From assembly GCF_000224145.3 (NCBI RefSeq), contig NW_004191377.1, positions 18,786 to 82,785 of the forward strand: a stretch of DNA of 64,000 nucleotides, in the 5' to 3' direction. A program made the translations under genes and the position numbers. This document shows positions 26,801 through 40,240 of the stretch, piece after piece; positions within the stretch are counted from its first letter, which is position 1; each line of letters opens with the position of its first letter. The notes below the pieces were generated by a model. The model was not told where the DNA came from. It searched no databases and saw nothing but the letters and a program-made list of their open reading frames with translations. This DNA comes from Ciona intestinalis. Taxonomy: Eukaryota > Chordata > Ascidiacea > Phlebobranchia > Cionidae.

Positions 26801-29035
26801 AAACCAAATCCTAGTCACGAACATAAAACTTGGTCTATTTTTACCGAAACCAAAAGTTTTTTTTAGCAATTCGTACCTACAATTTTACTTTTATATTACA
26901 ATTGGCAAAACAGAATATTTAAAACTAAGTTTTTCCACAAAAAATGTAGTGATCCAAAAATAATATCAGTTTTGAGCAAAAAAGTTCAAACACTTTTGAT
27001 TTTAAATCGAAAAATCGTCTCGCAACACTGCTGCAATCAATCACAGCTTTGCACGCGAAAAACAAATTGTTTCTCGCATTGTGACGTATGAATGTGAATT
27101 ATTCCATAAACGAAGCCACGCCCACATCAGCTGTCAATCAAAAACCCATAAAAAATATTAACTCAACCAAGGCCACCCAGTGGTTTATAATTAAACTTTC
27201 CCACTGAGTCTGTTTAGATCCCATGACCGCTAATCCACCGACGCATGGACCCGCGTGAAATTAATACCATGGGAAGGAATGCACAAGTGCATTCGGCAAT
27301 TGTATTTGCCGAAAACACCAACAACCGTTTCCCATCCAGGGAATAAAATCTCACATCAAACACTATTTAAATAACACTCAAAGTTTTAAGCGATTTTTGC
27401 ACACAGTATTTAAATAACGTAAATCTTCTTATAAAACAGATTTAAATATCAGCATCTGCAAAAATACTCTCTGGCTACTCCAATACAGAGTCGTAGAAAC
27501 ACCTTTTCTATTTTTTATGGCTCTACTCTGATACACGAACATTGTAAATTCGCGTCTTTAATTATGTCTTTAATAAAAGTGTTTTAAATAGACACAAAAT
27601 ACAAAACACCCTTAAACAATTTTCTCGCACAGATGATGTTATAATATCATCGTAAAATAGTTTAAAAGTGCATAAATTATCTTTTCTTTAAATGCAAAAA
27701 AATGCGAAACACTGGTTTCCTAGACAGTGGATTATATTTAGGGTAACCCCCGTATTTTAGGGGTTTAAAGAGTTGAAGTGGGTGATAGGGTTAACGAGCG
27801 GATGTGGGTAACGTAAACCTGTTTTGGGGTTAAATTTACCCACGTGATTACTGTGGGATCGCGTGTGTTTTCTTAACTGCGTTATTTAATTACTTTGGGT
27901 GGAGTTTGTTTTTCCATGATTGAAGGTTTTATGACGTCACAATAGGTTTGATTTCATTGTCACAATTTGTTTTCTTTCGTCACAATTCAAAATATTTTCA
28001 AAAACTCAAATGACCGGTGGATAGAAAATAAACTACATTGTTCCTATTGACTTGTTATTCATAATCTTACGTAAGTTTTGCACGCGAACTTATTGATTGT
28101 ATATATACGTTACTATTGTTACGTTGTGAGTTTATTTCTTTGTTATAATTGTTTATACGTCATCATACCCGAAAAAGCGGTTAACAGAGATTAAAACGCG
28201 ATTTTGCGAAACGCGATGCTGCATGAAAATATAAAACTATGTTACGTCATAATATAATGAAACAATATTCACACGCACCTAAATCTCAGGCCTTTTTGTG
28301 TCTTATTAAAAACCCGAATTGTATAAAATAAAACAATTTTTGGCAAAAACATCCCTATACTTTATTACTGCATAGAAGAATCTTAAGGCCGAACCCCTAA
28401 CCCTTATTTTACCCCTAACCAATATATTCTTATTATCCTTGCCCCCAAATACAGAAGCGCCCCTAAATTTAGCTTTGTTTTCATAATATTTTACCCAATT
28501 TTCTCTCTACTTAATCAAAATTACCCCAAACCCTAAAAATAAACTTCCTTAACCTCGACCGAGCCTTGAACCCGTAACCCCAGACATTATAACTTCGTTT
28601 GCCAATAATAACTGATGGCATACCGAGTTCTAATACAAATACTTGCAAATAACCAGTGTTTCCAAGTATAGTTGCGTAGTGTTGCCCAAAGAAGTGCATA
28701 AAAATATTTTTTTAAATAAAAAATGTTTTTAAAATGTCAAAACAAATTTTGGGGCTAATTGCCTAATTTATGTAGTAGTAAAAATAGTAGTAATTAATAT
28801 AACATAGATTACGCTTTTTAAAGTATATCATTACAAAATTCGCAATATATCGTTCTTTAAATACCATTTATTATAAAAAACTAATTAAAGCAGGTCCAAT
28901 AAATAAAAGAACTTCCGAGGGCAAATATTTGTTGTGCAAAATTAATTTGTTCCGGGTTCGAATTCCTGTATGACGTAAACATGATGTATTATTGCGTAAC
29001 TCAAGATGTCTGTTTGCAAAAGTTGTGTTAGAAAT
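23900..29035. other. Gene-free, MITE-poor intergenic DNA
   Basis: No frame here has splice context or family similarity that I recognise, and the dispersed SINE and MITE families are nearly absent. TGACGTCA and TTACGTCA octamers recur (for example near 25394, 25691, 26035, 26105, 26513, 27931), often followed by ACAAT. It lies between two convergent genes, so it is not an obvious proximal promoter. Distal enhancers or unannotated RNA are possible but unproven. Confidence 0.5.
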
Positions 29036-29038
29036 ATT

Positions 29039-29435
29039 ATATATAGTGGGGTGGGGGAAGATGGGACACCTTTAATACATAATATCCAAATAGCCTGATC
29101 GTGTTTTAAACAATTAATAACGGTCTGTGGAGATCGTGAGGATACGGTTTCATAATTCTTTGAACGTTCTTTGTTTACTATCAATTGGAAAGAGAAAACT
29201 AAACGAAAAGGTGTCCCATCTTCCCCCACAATACTATATTGTACTTTGGGGTAAGATATATACCGTTAGCATATAATTTACATATTTCCTAATCGTGTTT
29301 TAATAATTGAAGTAGCTCTTTTAGAGTTGTGAGGATAAGGTTATATAATTCTGGGAATATACGTTGTTTACTACCAAATGGGACGAGTAAATACAATGAA
29401 AGCATGTATCATTTTACCCCAACCAACATAGTATA
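29039..29435 (+). mobile_element. Two adjacent MITE copies
   Basis: The first (29039-29240) has left end TAGTGGGGTGGGGGAAGATG and right end CCATCTTCCCCCACAATACT. A second, more diverged copy follows directly (29240-29435; TTTGGGGTAAGATATATACC to ATTTTACCCCAACCAACATA). They share or abut the TA between them. Confidence 0.85.
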
Positions 29436-29439
29436 TGAC

Positions 29440-29680
29440 GTGTTTCATGTAGAACGGGAAACAGAAAGTGTTGGCATCATCAGCGCTTGTAAAAAACTGA
29501 GTAGACTTGGTGAAACATCTGCTTTATTATAATGAGTCTATATACTCGATAAATGTAACCTTGATATTCATAATTAAGATTTTGTATAACATACACCAAA
29601 AACTGTTGACATCATCAGTGCTTTTAAAAGACTCAGTATGACTTTGTGAAACATCTGCTATAGTATATTAAGTTCAAATT
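29440..29680 (+). repeat. ~140-bp direct duplication
   Basis: The phrase GTTGGCATCATCAGCGCTTG ... GTGAAACATCTGCT (about 29470-29523) recurs as GTTGACATCATCAGTGCTTT ... GTGAAACATCTGCT (about 29604-29659). Confidence 0.75.
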
Positions 29681-30572
29681 GCTACCTGAGTTTCATTACA
29701 GTATAACACCCACAAGCAGCACCGTATTTAATGTCAGTTACGATTTAGTTAAGTACTACAAACAATATGTGCAATGTTATGCATATGATTGGCGTACAAT
29801 TATCGTAGATGGAACTTTCTCTTCACCAGATCTAAGGTTCAATTGTAACTATGTTTGTGGTAAAGTCGTGCGCGAGACTCACTTGCGGTGACGACTTGAT
29901 TTATAATATTAAACTGCTCGGAAAAGTTCATAAGTTCAAATCCCGTATTGCGTGTGTTTTGTGGTAAAATAACAGATCCTGTTCAGTGCAGATATTTCTT
30001 TGTTTGTTCCTTTTAGCGTCTTTTACCCTAATTGCGTGTATTTTGTAGCAAATAAAAATATTCACACCCAGCGTTTTTTAGGTGGCGTTATAATACAGCG
30101 TATATCTAGCCTCGGTGCAAAAGCAACGAAATATGGGCGCTGATCTGCGCTTTAGATATAAAGATTAATTTGTTCGTTCATTTTACACCAAAAGGCGAGC
30201 TACGCTGTGGTGGAAACGCCACTCGCTGACATGTCGTTCTATTTGTTCGTCTTATTATTTCAAACTCACAAAACGTTGTTTGCATTTTAGAAGATCGAGT
30301 ATTTTATTTCAATGTGTTTATTTGCCGATACAATGATTTATTACATCATCGTTTACAAGGGCCGTCAAATTAAAACCCTGACAAGCCAAGCTATATTAAT
30401 ACTATGATGATTTATGACGTAATAATTAAACCGACACGAAACAAAGGCCATTCTACCTCTGACCAATGGGAAGTTAGATACAATTTCCAAATATAAACTG
30501 AAACAAAATCTTGTTTTCAGTTTTCGACGATACAGCCATTTATAGACTTCTCTTGAATTCCAAATGTTTTTG

Positions 30573-31116
30573 GTTAAAGGGCCTAAACACACCCCACGTC
30601 ACTTTATTTTTTATGGTAAATTCATAAAGCGATCGTTTTATTGATTTCAAAAATACTTTGCTTATTAAAATTGGTCCAGTATAGGCGGAGATATTCGTCC
30701 TCAAACAGTGATCTCTAGCGCTATCTTTTTTTTACTACGAGCTCCGTGATTGTGACGTAGGAACGTACTAGTCACGTGACTGATTCATTCGTAAAGGCGA
30801 AACCTGCGTTTTTTTGTGCTTTTTTGCGTTTTTTTTGTTCTCTCGTTTTTCGCGGAAAACACTGCCTCTCGCCTTTCTGAATGAGAGCGGCCACGCTTCA
30901 ACAATTTTGTGACGTGTTTGTCACGTGGGTAGTACACTTCTCAATTTTTTTCGCCACGCAACTTTCAAATCAGTTTTTTGAATTTCACAGTGTTTGAGCT
31001 GGAATATCTTTGGTTATACAGAACCGATTAAAACAAGTAAGGTGTCGTTGGAATTAGAAAAACACACTCTATCGATTAAAGCGAAGTACATTTGGGGTGT
31101 GTTTAGGCCCTTTAAC
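30573..31116. repeat. 24-bp exact inverted repeat pair around ~500 bp
   Basis: GTTAAAGGGCCTAAACACAC plus CCCA at 30573-30596 is the exact reverse complement of 31093-31116. Similarity stops at both edges of each arm. Each arm holds a TAAACA core, a forkhead-type site. It may be a small transposon's termini or a paired regulatory element. Confidence 0.6.
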
Positions 31117-34100
31117 TTGGTTTCCGACCACGCACGTCACAAACAAACTAATCATTCCAATTCACCTTGTTTTGCTCCCATGTTTAGTCGTTTGGGAGCA
31201 ACAATGGAGAGTATTTCCGGTTTTGTGAATCACTCAATTGTTACCCACGCCTCTATTGACGTCACAATACCCCTTATGGCGCGTGACAGGAGCATGCTGT
31301 CCAAGAAATCTAATCTAAGATCACGTGATGTTACGGTTTAATGATTCTATGTAAGAAATGTTGGAAATCTCGAAACATGTCATTTCCGCTTTGGGAAGGT
31401 CTCCATTGTTGATACATTGTGACGTAATTAAGAGGCGCGTGGGGCGCCATAATTCCCCCCTAACCACGTGACCATCGGTACTTGTATCACGACGTAACAC
31501 TCGCTGTTATGACATCATAATAACCACATAGTCACGATTATTAACGTCCAATCATTCATCGACACGTGGCAGGAAATTCCAACCCGTGTATTAATATTGT
31601 TTCTATGGTAAAGTGTATTATGACGTAATAATACCCGCTCGACGAAGTTCATTGTTATTGCATTGTAAGCATTTCCACGTGTTCGTGATACCGCGCGACG
31701 TTTATAACCTTCCGTGACGTCACAATAGCGATGGTGCCGAGTGATTATCCAGCTGGACATTCCAACAATTGTCATTGTTTCATTTCCCAAAAACAACATA
31801 CCACTGTGACGTAACAAAACTATAGCTGCACCTGCGCTTTTTCACGTCGGGGGGTTTCCCGCCATTTCTCGCAAACAACTTTTTCTCCCGACGTAACTCC
31901 ACCCCATAATTTAACCATAAAGATATTATTTGCTCATAATAGCAGTTAACCTTTCCTTTAACGGTAACGTATAGCTGCATTGTACGTCATAGACGTTCAT
32001 TGTTATCTTGTCTACGTAACAAGAGAAAAGTCTTTCACGTAAGTTGAAACCTAGAACGTGCGTAATTATGACGAAACAATATAAATATCTTCGCGCTTGT
32101 TCTAGTTTGTTACGTCACAATAACAATAATTCGAGTAGGGATACAAATACGAATCGGGATAATGTATTATGACGTCACACGCTTTCGAGTTCTAGAATGT
32201 GTGGGAAAGTCGATTTGTTTGAGTCGCGCGATCCTTCGATGTTTATATCGACGTCAACAATAGCTGTGCAAACAATAGAATATTGTGACGTCATAATCGA
32301 ATATTTTGCTTTGAACGTCGAATTGGTCCGAACATAAAAATCATATAAATTCCTCGATTTCGTGTAAAGTGCTGATAAATGACAATGGGAATTGTTTATC
32401 ACATTCCACCAATACTTCGAGGGCTCTTGTCATACTCAACTCTATTCTTGGATTATTTGAGATAAAGAGCCTTGTTATTCCATTGTGGCGTACACCTCAT
32501 GCCCGATCGGAACAGCTAAATCAACTTTATGCGGTGCCGCGAATAGCATCGCTGGTTTAAGTGCTTTCCGTATAGATATCTTTAATATCCGTTCAATTAA
32601 AAGACATCAGGTGTTTTATAAGATATCTATAAATAATCACGTGACACGGACCGCTACCCCCCGCGATGTTCACGTCATAAACACGATTCTTGACTCACTG
32701 TTGATGGAAAGTTGGTTCCGGGACGCGAAACAATAGCGAGCACTTACAGCGCACGCGCGATTATTGTATTTCCGGTATCGCGCGCGGTAATGGAATCCTG
32801 AGAAGAATCCCTTTTGTTTCGGCCGGAATTCGAGCCGAAAAGTCCCGCCCATCCACGAAAAACAAGCCGAAGTAAGCGCCGTTTTATTGGATGCTGGAAT
32901 AATGGGCTGTCGAGCGTCATCTCGACTAGGGAGCGCAATTTGTAGTTGCGTCTCAGGGCTATTACGTTTCATCTACTTATTGTGACGTGTTGGGTTTCAT
33001 CTGTTCTATTGTGACGTCGAAATGTGGCCATTGTTTTGGGACATGGTGTCATGCGCCTATCGTGTCGCGAATCGTCGATGAATCGCGTCAAACAAAGAGC
33101 AGAACGCGATAAACAATTGAAATACGAGACCGAATCTCGTGTACATGGAAATGTACTTCTTAAATCGCGGCTTATAATTAACCACAATCGTTAATCGCGG
33201 CTTAATTTGAGTGTTACGTAACAATAGAGGTTAACCACACGTCGTCTTTATCACTTCGTTGTGACGTCATAGACACCAATTTTCAAACAATTGAATCCAA
33301 AAGCGTTTTACCGCCGTAGATTCCCCATGACACTTTCACTAGTCGTGATACTTCAATATTACATTAACTTTATATTTGGCTGTACTTCTGTAAAAATATT
33401 TTTTTATGTGGGGTCTAGATGGCAGCACCCTGGGTGTCGGGATAATGAACCTACATCCCAGGTCTCAAGTGTGCCTCAGTAAAGACCTCACTTTTATGTA
33501 ATGTGTAGGCTCTTGTAATAACTGTCTATTACTGTGCTGTATGTTTTATTACTGCCTAACACCAATGTGTAACTTGTCAAGTCAAGACAGTTTTATCATT
33601 ATTGTTTGGCAAGAATGCCTTTTGGTTTTATTCACGTTGAAAAGTGACGGTATAAAAATATGGGATCTGAAAGGTGAAGTACAAATTATAAATAAAACAA
33701 TCAAGGCACGACAAACAGACAGACAGTAACAACAACAACAAGAACAAGAATCGACGGAAAACTTAAACAAACGGAAATCTACGGTTTGGTCGAAAAGTTG
33801 TAAAAAAGTTTCAAAAAAGTTTAGTTACGTTTCAACACTAATATAGCACATTGTAAAATGTGTAGGTCACTACTGGTATATTACTGCGAGTTTCCTCGTT
33901 CAGCGTAAAAAGTTACAAGGTGTCACCAAAACTATAAAAGTTGGTGTTGTCACAGCGTTAAAAGAGTCCATAAAATGAACTGCGAAGTAAAACACGCGTC
34001 GCCAAATATAACTGTCCACAAAAACACGTCGAAACTTTGGTTAATTTGTTTGTGAAATTAGTGTTATCAGTTTGGTTTTACCATCAAATATGTTCCTATT

Positions 34101-34500
34101 CGTTAGATGCGTTTAAGTTTCTTTTCAGGCAACACTGCAAAACGTGAGTAATAGGGAGTGCATGCCTTAAGGTTAAACCAGGTTTGAACGTGTTTTGTGG
34201 TTCAGTTATAATTGATATGGCAGCGTAATATCGACAATTGTTTCACAGAAAAAAAGGGAGTATAAATCACTAAAACTACTTTCTCGTCGTGAGTAGATCA
34301 CGTGTGGCTGTTGTTATATAAGGTTTCTATGTTTGCTCCTGAGATAGTTAGTTGACTTTGATGGGGAGAGTTCTCTACAACCAATGGTTGTCGTTTAAAC
34401 GTGTGACGTCATGCAGTATGACGTCATCGTCCCATTGCACCTTCACGGAGAGGACTTCTATCCAAGGGGGAACCCCTAAGCTGTTATACTTGTGTGATCT
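31117..34500. other. Gene-free intergenic DNA dense in CRE-like octamers
   Basis: No convincing coding exons. TGACGTCA or variants flanked by ATTGT or ACAAT recur at about 31258, 31420, 31714, 32107, 32169, 32285, 32983, 33012 and 33258. GC-rich patches lie at 32720-32950. One decayed dispersed repeat sits at 33410-33490. It includes the 3' flank of the CCN gene; no poly(A) signal close to that gene's stop was obvious. Confidence 0.45.
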
Positions 34501-37500
34501 TCACTCTTGCCACGTGTCCCCGCCCATTCTTCGGTAGGAAAAGAACGAGTTTTCACCTACGCACCTCCTGGAGCATGAACACGACTTGATGACCATCATT
34601 CTCTTCTTAAATTGGAAGCCGCCGTCGCAAGTGAACTTGATTGGCTTAGTGACCGTGTGTTTGGGTGCGCAACATCTGCCGTCTGTGCACGCCCCGCAAT
34701 ATTTAGGCGTGTAGACTTTGCTTTGGCATCCCGAGAATGAATATTGAACTCGGCGTTGAGCTTTCACAGTTCGGATGCATTTCTTTCCTCGCTGTAAATG
34801 GAAAACAGAGAGTTAAATTTCTGTAAATTCTATTTGGAGCTTAGTGGATGGTATACATTGATGATGGACCAAGTTACTGTCTGGATACTAAACTCCTGAT
34901 TAGCAGATGTTTTAAACAGTAACTCGGTGGATAGTAACCTCTTTTACACTGAAGATGGTCCAATAAACAGTTTAAGCCGACACGACACACATATATATTC
35001 CCCATGTCACAAAAACAACTTGTGAAACATTCAAAAACAATACGCACCTTAATGTTGTCCACAAAGCTGGAGCTGCATGGCCGGATCTGGCAGAGTCTTG
35101 ATTGTTTGCGTAGTTTGCAAGCTTTGTTATCGTTAGTGACGCGCTCAGATACCCCCCACCCACACGTCTTGGAGCAGGCAGACCATTCAGTGGTTTGAAC
35201 GTTACATTTGTCCTTGGCACGGACGGTGATGGAGATTGGAGTTCTTCGGTTAGCTGCTGGGGGAATAATTGCTAGTTAGATATCCTTAATTGCCACCGCT
35301 TATTTAACACAACATGCAAGTAAAGTAACTATGGTAATGTTTTAACATTGGGTTATATTGTAGCGTTTTATAGAACCGCTGTGAGCTTTGAAACGCTTTT
35401 CAAAACACACATATGCTTACGAGCGCATACGTATTCCAGTTTCGGTGTTTATATTTAAGCCGACGACCATTCGTGAGCACCAGCATCGGTTAAATATAGT
35501 TGCTACGTTATAGAGGAAGCGTGGTTCAAATCTTAGCGGAGGAATGCGCTTTGCTACGTATATAACCAAGTTTCCGCCGCAGGCTTGAACTCGTTCATGC
35601 CCAAATATGGGCCGGCGCGACCAGCATAGCTATTTTAGCTGATAACCAGCTCATAGTAGTGTTTATCTAGATTCTCTTTCGCTGATTCACTTCTGGAACT
35701 GTTACCTTCTTTGTGATGTCATATTTACAACTGGTTCGAGAGTTTTATTCTCTGTTGTTAAACAATCATGGCAACTGTTTACAATTATGTCGTAAATAAT
35801 ACGATTTCTAACACATTCCATAAACCTCGTGTTTCGTGACAGGCGCCTCTATTTCGTCACAACCGATCGCGCGCGTTGAGGGAGTGGCATAATAACAATA
35901 ATATTCTTCCGTATCAAGGATACCACACATTCCATACGAGCGCGGCGGTGATTTGTCGGGATCGGGGCTTATTATCAACAAGGCGGGCTTTTGTTATCAC
36001 TGGTGACCGCGGGAATTTCTACCCGACGTCGGCATTCCTACCAGCAAAGCTGCACAAATGTTAAATCTTTCTAGGAAATCGTAAACGTCAAGATTTTCGA
36101 TTAAATCCATCGCGTTGGTCGATTTGGATTCACCCCCTTGCGAATAGCGGCAATCGCGGTTTCTATTTTCAGATAACACACCCCCGCATAGAACACCACA
36201 AATTCACATGTTTTTTAAAGATTATCAAAAATTACATTTTCATATAAAAGTCACCAAAAATGAATAAACAACTTACCCATTGCAATAACTCTTGGTCTGA
36301 ATGTGTTTGGGTGTCTTCTTCTAATTTGTGAGTGAGATGATGAAGGTCTGGTGTTAGTTGTGTTATTGTTACTCAGTGTTTCCCCGCTGCAAATCCATTC
36401 CGAGCAACACTGGTTTGGTTTCTTCACAAGTTGTGGGTGTCGGCAGTTCTGTGGAAACATTGTTGTTAATAAGGGTTTCTAATGTTACTGCTAAGGGCAG
36501 TAAACAGCCCAAAAAAGTCACTTTTATAAAAAAAAACACATTAGAAATGCAGCATTTAAAAAAAATAACTTTAATGCAAAAATGATTACTGCAGTATTTT
36601 TCAGTGTTTGATTGGACCTTCATTTGTATTTATTTTCGTACCTTTGGTGCACGAGCAGTGATGGTAAGAGGGCAGGTGTTCTCACAAGCCAACACACCGT
36701 CCATACATGTACATTTAACTTTGCAACCAATCAGGAAAGATTCGCCGTTCAAATAAGTGAGGCCACTCGATAGGCAAGCGCGACCTGGTTTGGCTGGAAG
36801 AAAGATAAAAAAGTTTAATTTTGTGAATATTTTTAGTTTTTGAACTAAAAAAAAAACGGTCTGAGTTATTATATTGGAATAATGTGCCAAATCTGCCCTA
36901 AATTTCAAGTCCTCTAACAAGCTTTGAACCATGTAGAATACATGTAACTGTGAAAAAATTATATATTTTGCCCATATCAGGTATTAAAGTGACTTCAAAC
37001 GCAATGAAATTGATTTTATTCTTTGTTTTCATATATTTTGACCTTAAAGGATTTCTCTCTTAATTAAAAGTTGTCACAACATTCATCGCTATATTGTAGC
37101 TTGTTTTGAACAAAAACACGGCGATACATATGTATTTATACGATTCTATACATGATTGTCAAATAACTTGAAGACAAAGTCTTTTTACGCGATCGCCTTT
37201 CACGACGTAACAATGCCCATTGTTTCGAATGAATGATTAAAAGTAGAAAACCAAGCTTTACAGCAAGACTTGTAACTCGAGATTTTAATTATTCTCAACC
37301 TGCGTTGTTTATACCCACAAGGGTAGCGAGGGTCTTCTAACTTAGTCGACATCGATAATTAAGCAAGTTTTATAAGATATTTATGACCGCAGTATACGTA
37401 ATTGTCTGTATAGAACACTCACAGCCGTCTATTTTAGTGAGGTAGTTATGATTCTATTTAATATACCAACATTAAACAACTTCTGGTATATAAAACACAT

Positions 37501-39122
37501 TACCGCAATTCCTGTTTCACCACTATCACGAACTCCCAACTATTTTTCACATCTTATTTTAAAAAGTTATATAAAAACGCGCTCTGATAGTCATCGTTCC
37601 ATGATATATGAGATGTTTATGTGTTTTACAAGATATTTATGTTAAATCATTTCTCCTCACCTACGCACACGCCTTCGTGTTCATCAACACCAGAATAACT
37701 GCAATATAAATTCCTGTGGGGGTCGCATTTCATGTCATCGTTGCAGGTTTCGTCCAACTGACGTGCACATTGCTTGCAGCACCCGCATTTTCCTGGTATG
37801 AGACTTACACCATATGCACATGTGGGGGTAGGGGGGCAGTTATTGCATTTTCTTCGGCATTCGGGCGACTCAGTTGTAAAAGCTCTGATTTGGCCTTCAG
37901 TTACTCCCTGCGAAGTTAATTAATATTTAAATTAAATATTTTTAATAAGTTTAAAACAAAAGCTCAAGGAAAGATATTATGACAGCCTAAAATACCTCGC
38001 TATAACAATGTTTAAAATTCCTTAGCAAATTCTACTCTGTTACGTCACAATAGCTACGTTCGATATCCGCAACACGCGAGAACTTTGGGTTCTTGGCGTT
38101 TCCTGTGTCTATCCAACTATGGGAGTCGCTCAAGCAGAAATAACTTTTCAAACAAACCAGTCTTAACCTGTACCTTAAATCTGCTCTAAGGCATGTATCT
38201 CTACAGTTATAGCATATAAGCGCCAATAACTTATGAATAAACCAAATAAATTTACCAAACAAATTATTGATTTCACAAAAATAGATTTAACGTACGACCA
38301 ACTGCAACAAACCCGTTTTAACGACTGTCTTATGCCAATACTACACTTGGAACTAAACTTAATTATCATTTTCGCTTATTTTAGTGAGCGCAATTTGGTA
38401 TTAGTTTATATCCCAGTGTGTGTTTGGTTCAATTTGTTGGCCAATGTTAAAAAATGACACATTTAGTTGCTAAAGGAATGCGGCTAGCCACACAAAACCA
38501 ATGGAATTTCTAAATTAAGCTGAACGTGTTTTAGGTTGGCCCAAAGTGTCCTTTATTCCCTTTGAATGCTACATTGTCCCACGGCCCCACTAGCTGTACC
38601 ATTACCCCTGTTTATTGTCCTTTGTTTGTGACGAAACATTTGGTGTCGTCTGAGCGCTAAAAATAGAATTAATGGATTGACATTGTCGCTTTAATCGCCC
38701 TGCTATCGCGTCGAAGGAATTTGAAAACCGTGCACTTGTTACGCCGCAGCCGTGTGCCTGTGACGCGCTGTTTGTCGTCGCGACGTCGACTGTAGCTAGC
38801 GGCAAGGTCGAACGCGATTATCAAAAACACGAGGCATTGTGACGTTGAAATCAACTGCAGTTCCAACAGCGACTAACTCGTATCCACAACAATAGCTAAA
38901 TATACACCTCATATTCACCGAACACTTAACTTTATCAATGATTCACCAACTCTAACACCAACCGTACAACTTTGTTCACGTCATAATCGCATTTTTGTGG
39001 TAATAATTATCATTCTCACGTCACAACAACTATGTTATTTTTTAAAAATTTGAAAAATATAAACTTACCAAAGTCATGCAGACGAGAAAAGACAGAATCA
39101 ATACGTAGTTTGTTGCTGGCAT
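34501..39122 (-). CDS. CCN family matricellular protein (CTGF/CYR61/NOV-like)
   Basis: Six exons chain in phase: 39122-39069, 37907-37661, 36793-36642, 36448-36277, 35256-35048, 34791-34501 (TGA); 374 residues, the usual CCN length. Residues 1-18 are a signal peptide (MPATNYVLILSFLVC). Residues 19-100 form the IGFBP module with the hallmark CGCCKQCARQL. Residues 101-170 form a VWC module (GESFLIGCKVKCTC ... CCSEWIC). A basic Ser/Asn/Arg-rich hinge follows. A TSP1 module (VQTTEWSACSKTCGWG) covers about 225-270, and a cystine-knot CT module (KYCGACTDGRCCAP ... FKKRMMVIKSCSC) ends the protein. Each exon carries about one module, as in vertebrates. Members are secreted and bind integrins, heparan sulfate and growth factors. 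I cannot say which vertebrate paralogue it matches. The TSP1 exon has a tandem CAGCAG acceptor, so it may vary by one residue. Confidence 0.95.
34845..34975 (+). repeat. Foldback-type dispersed repeat in the last CCN intron
   Basis: Contains GATGGACCAAGTTACTGTCT and, about 60 bases later, CAGTAACTCGGTGGATAGTA, which pair with each other. A second copy lies inverted at 40618-40730 on the other side of the CCN gene. Confidence 0.7.
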
Positions 39123-39201
39123 ACTTGTAGTAGTTGTTGTGACTGACTGTTGGTCAGGAGTCGAAAAATAATTCCAAAGTTTCTTCAAAATCTGAAGTCT
39201 C

Positions 39202-39211
39202 TCTTATAAAT
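39202..39211 (-). promoter_or_regulatory. TATA-like box of the CCN gene
   Basis: The reverse strand reads TTTATAAGAG about 80 bases upstream of the CCN start codon, which fits a transcription start near 39175-39180. Inference from position and sequence only. Confidence 0.5.
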
Positions 39212-39214
39212 TGT

Positions 39215-40240
39215 GTCGCTAAGGCTTAAACAGCTTCGCGTACAGTTGTCTTGAGCAGAATGAGCTGTGAGATCGCGAGAGTTGTTTTTATGGCATGCGA
39301 ATATTTTCGCTGTCTCGCGAACTCGCGACGGCCGCGAAAAAAGCGATTCTCGTTCGTGGGAAAAGAAAGAAACAGTCGGAAGAGAAGTGAGAGAGATAAG
39401 AGGAAAGTGAGCAATTCTGATTGTTACGTCAGATTGGAATGTTTCAAAACGTCACAGTGGTTTTTGTCTATGCCGAATTGGGCCAAAGAATGCGGCGAAT
39501 TTGACCAAAAAAGGACATTTTGAAATATGTCAGTCCAAACTTAGCATGGCAGCTAAACATGTGGAAAATCGCCGCAAATTTAGACAAATATTCGAGAAAG
39601 TTGAACAGATAGTTTCCCAACTTTGTTTTTCACTCTTACTGTGAGCGAACAATTGATTTTCTTACTTCATAAAATTACACCTATGTGACATCACAGATGG
39701 GATTATTTATGAATTTTAAACGAGCCAATCACATAGTTATTATCGTGGGCCGTAAACCCGTTATACCCTTGGCCGTAAACCGTATTTATCATTCTTCGTT
39801 AATTTTAAAACACCTTTTTCGTGACCGCAATTAACTGTAGGCAATTTAAGGCCAGGTCAATTTGTTTTCTGCCAGGTGTTGTGTTGCAATAAATGACCTT
39901 ATGATGTCACAAGCACTAGGTGTTACGTCGGCATGCGAAATATTTTGTGTGATTTATACCCTCAAGTAAAAATATTATTTGGCGGTGATTTGGACTTACC
40001 GATCCGGCAGATTTTCGCGAAACCGCCGATGGCGTAAATTTGTGAAGTATCGGCTCTCTTGCACCACCGCGTGTACAGTCTGTGGTTATGTTAACTGCTA
40101 GAAATCATATTTCGTACCCAGCGTGTTATTTTACTCTTCAATTTCAATCTCTATAGTTACCAAAAAATAGGATCACAAAAAAAATTGCATCTAAAAACTA
40201 TTGTACGAAAACAGCTTTAGTTTTACATAAAATTAATAAA
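39215..40240. other. CCN upstream region
   Basis: No repeats of the dispersed families and no convincing gene. A 90-codon forward frame at 39251-39523 is Arg/Lys-rich, has no family similarity that I can see, and ends without a splice or poly(A) context. It probably contains the CCN proximal control region. Confidence 0.4.

Noticed and set aside
31515..31817. 100-codon reverse frame in the CCN 3' intergenic region
   Set aside because: No domain, and its peptide contains DVT-type strings that come from the TGACGTCA motif.
39251..39523. 90-codon forward frame upstream of the CCN gene
   Set aside because: Basic low-similarity frame in the probable CCN promoter region; no splice, poly(A) or domain support.
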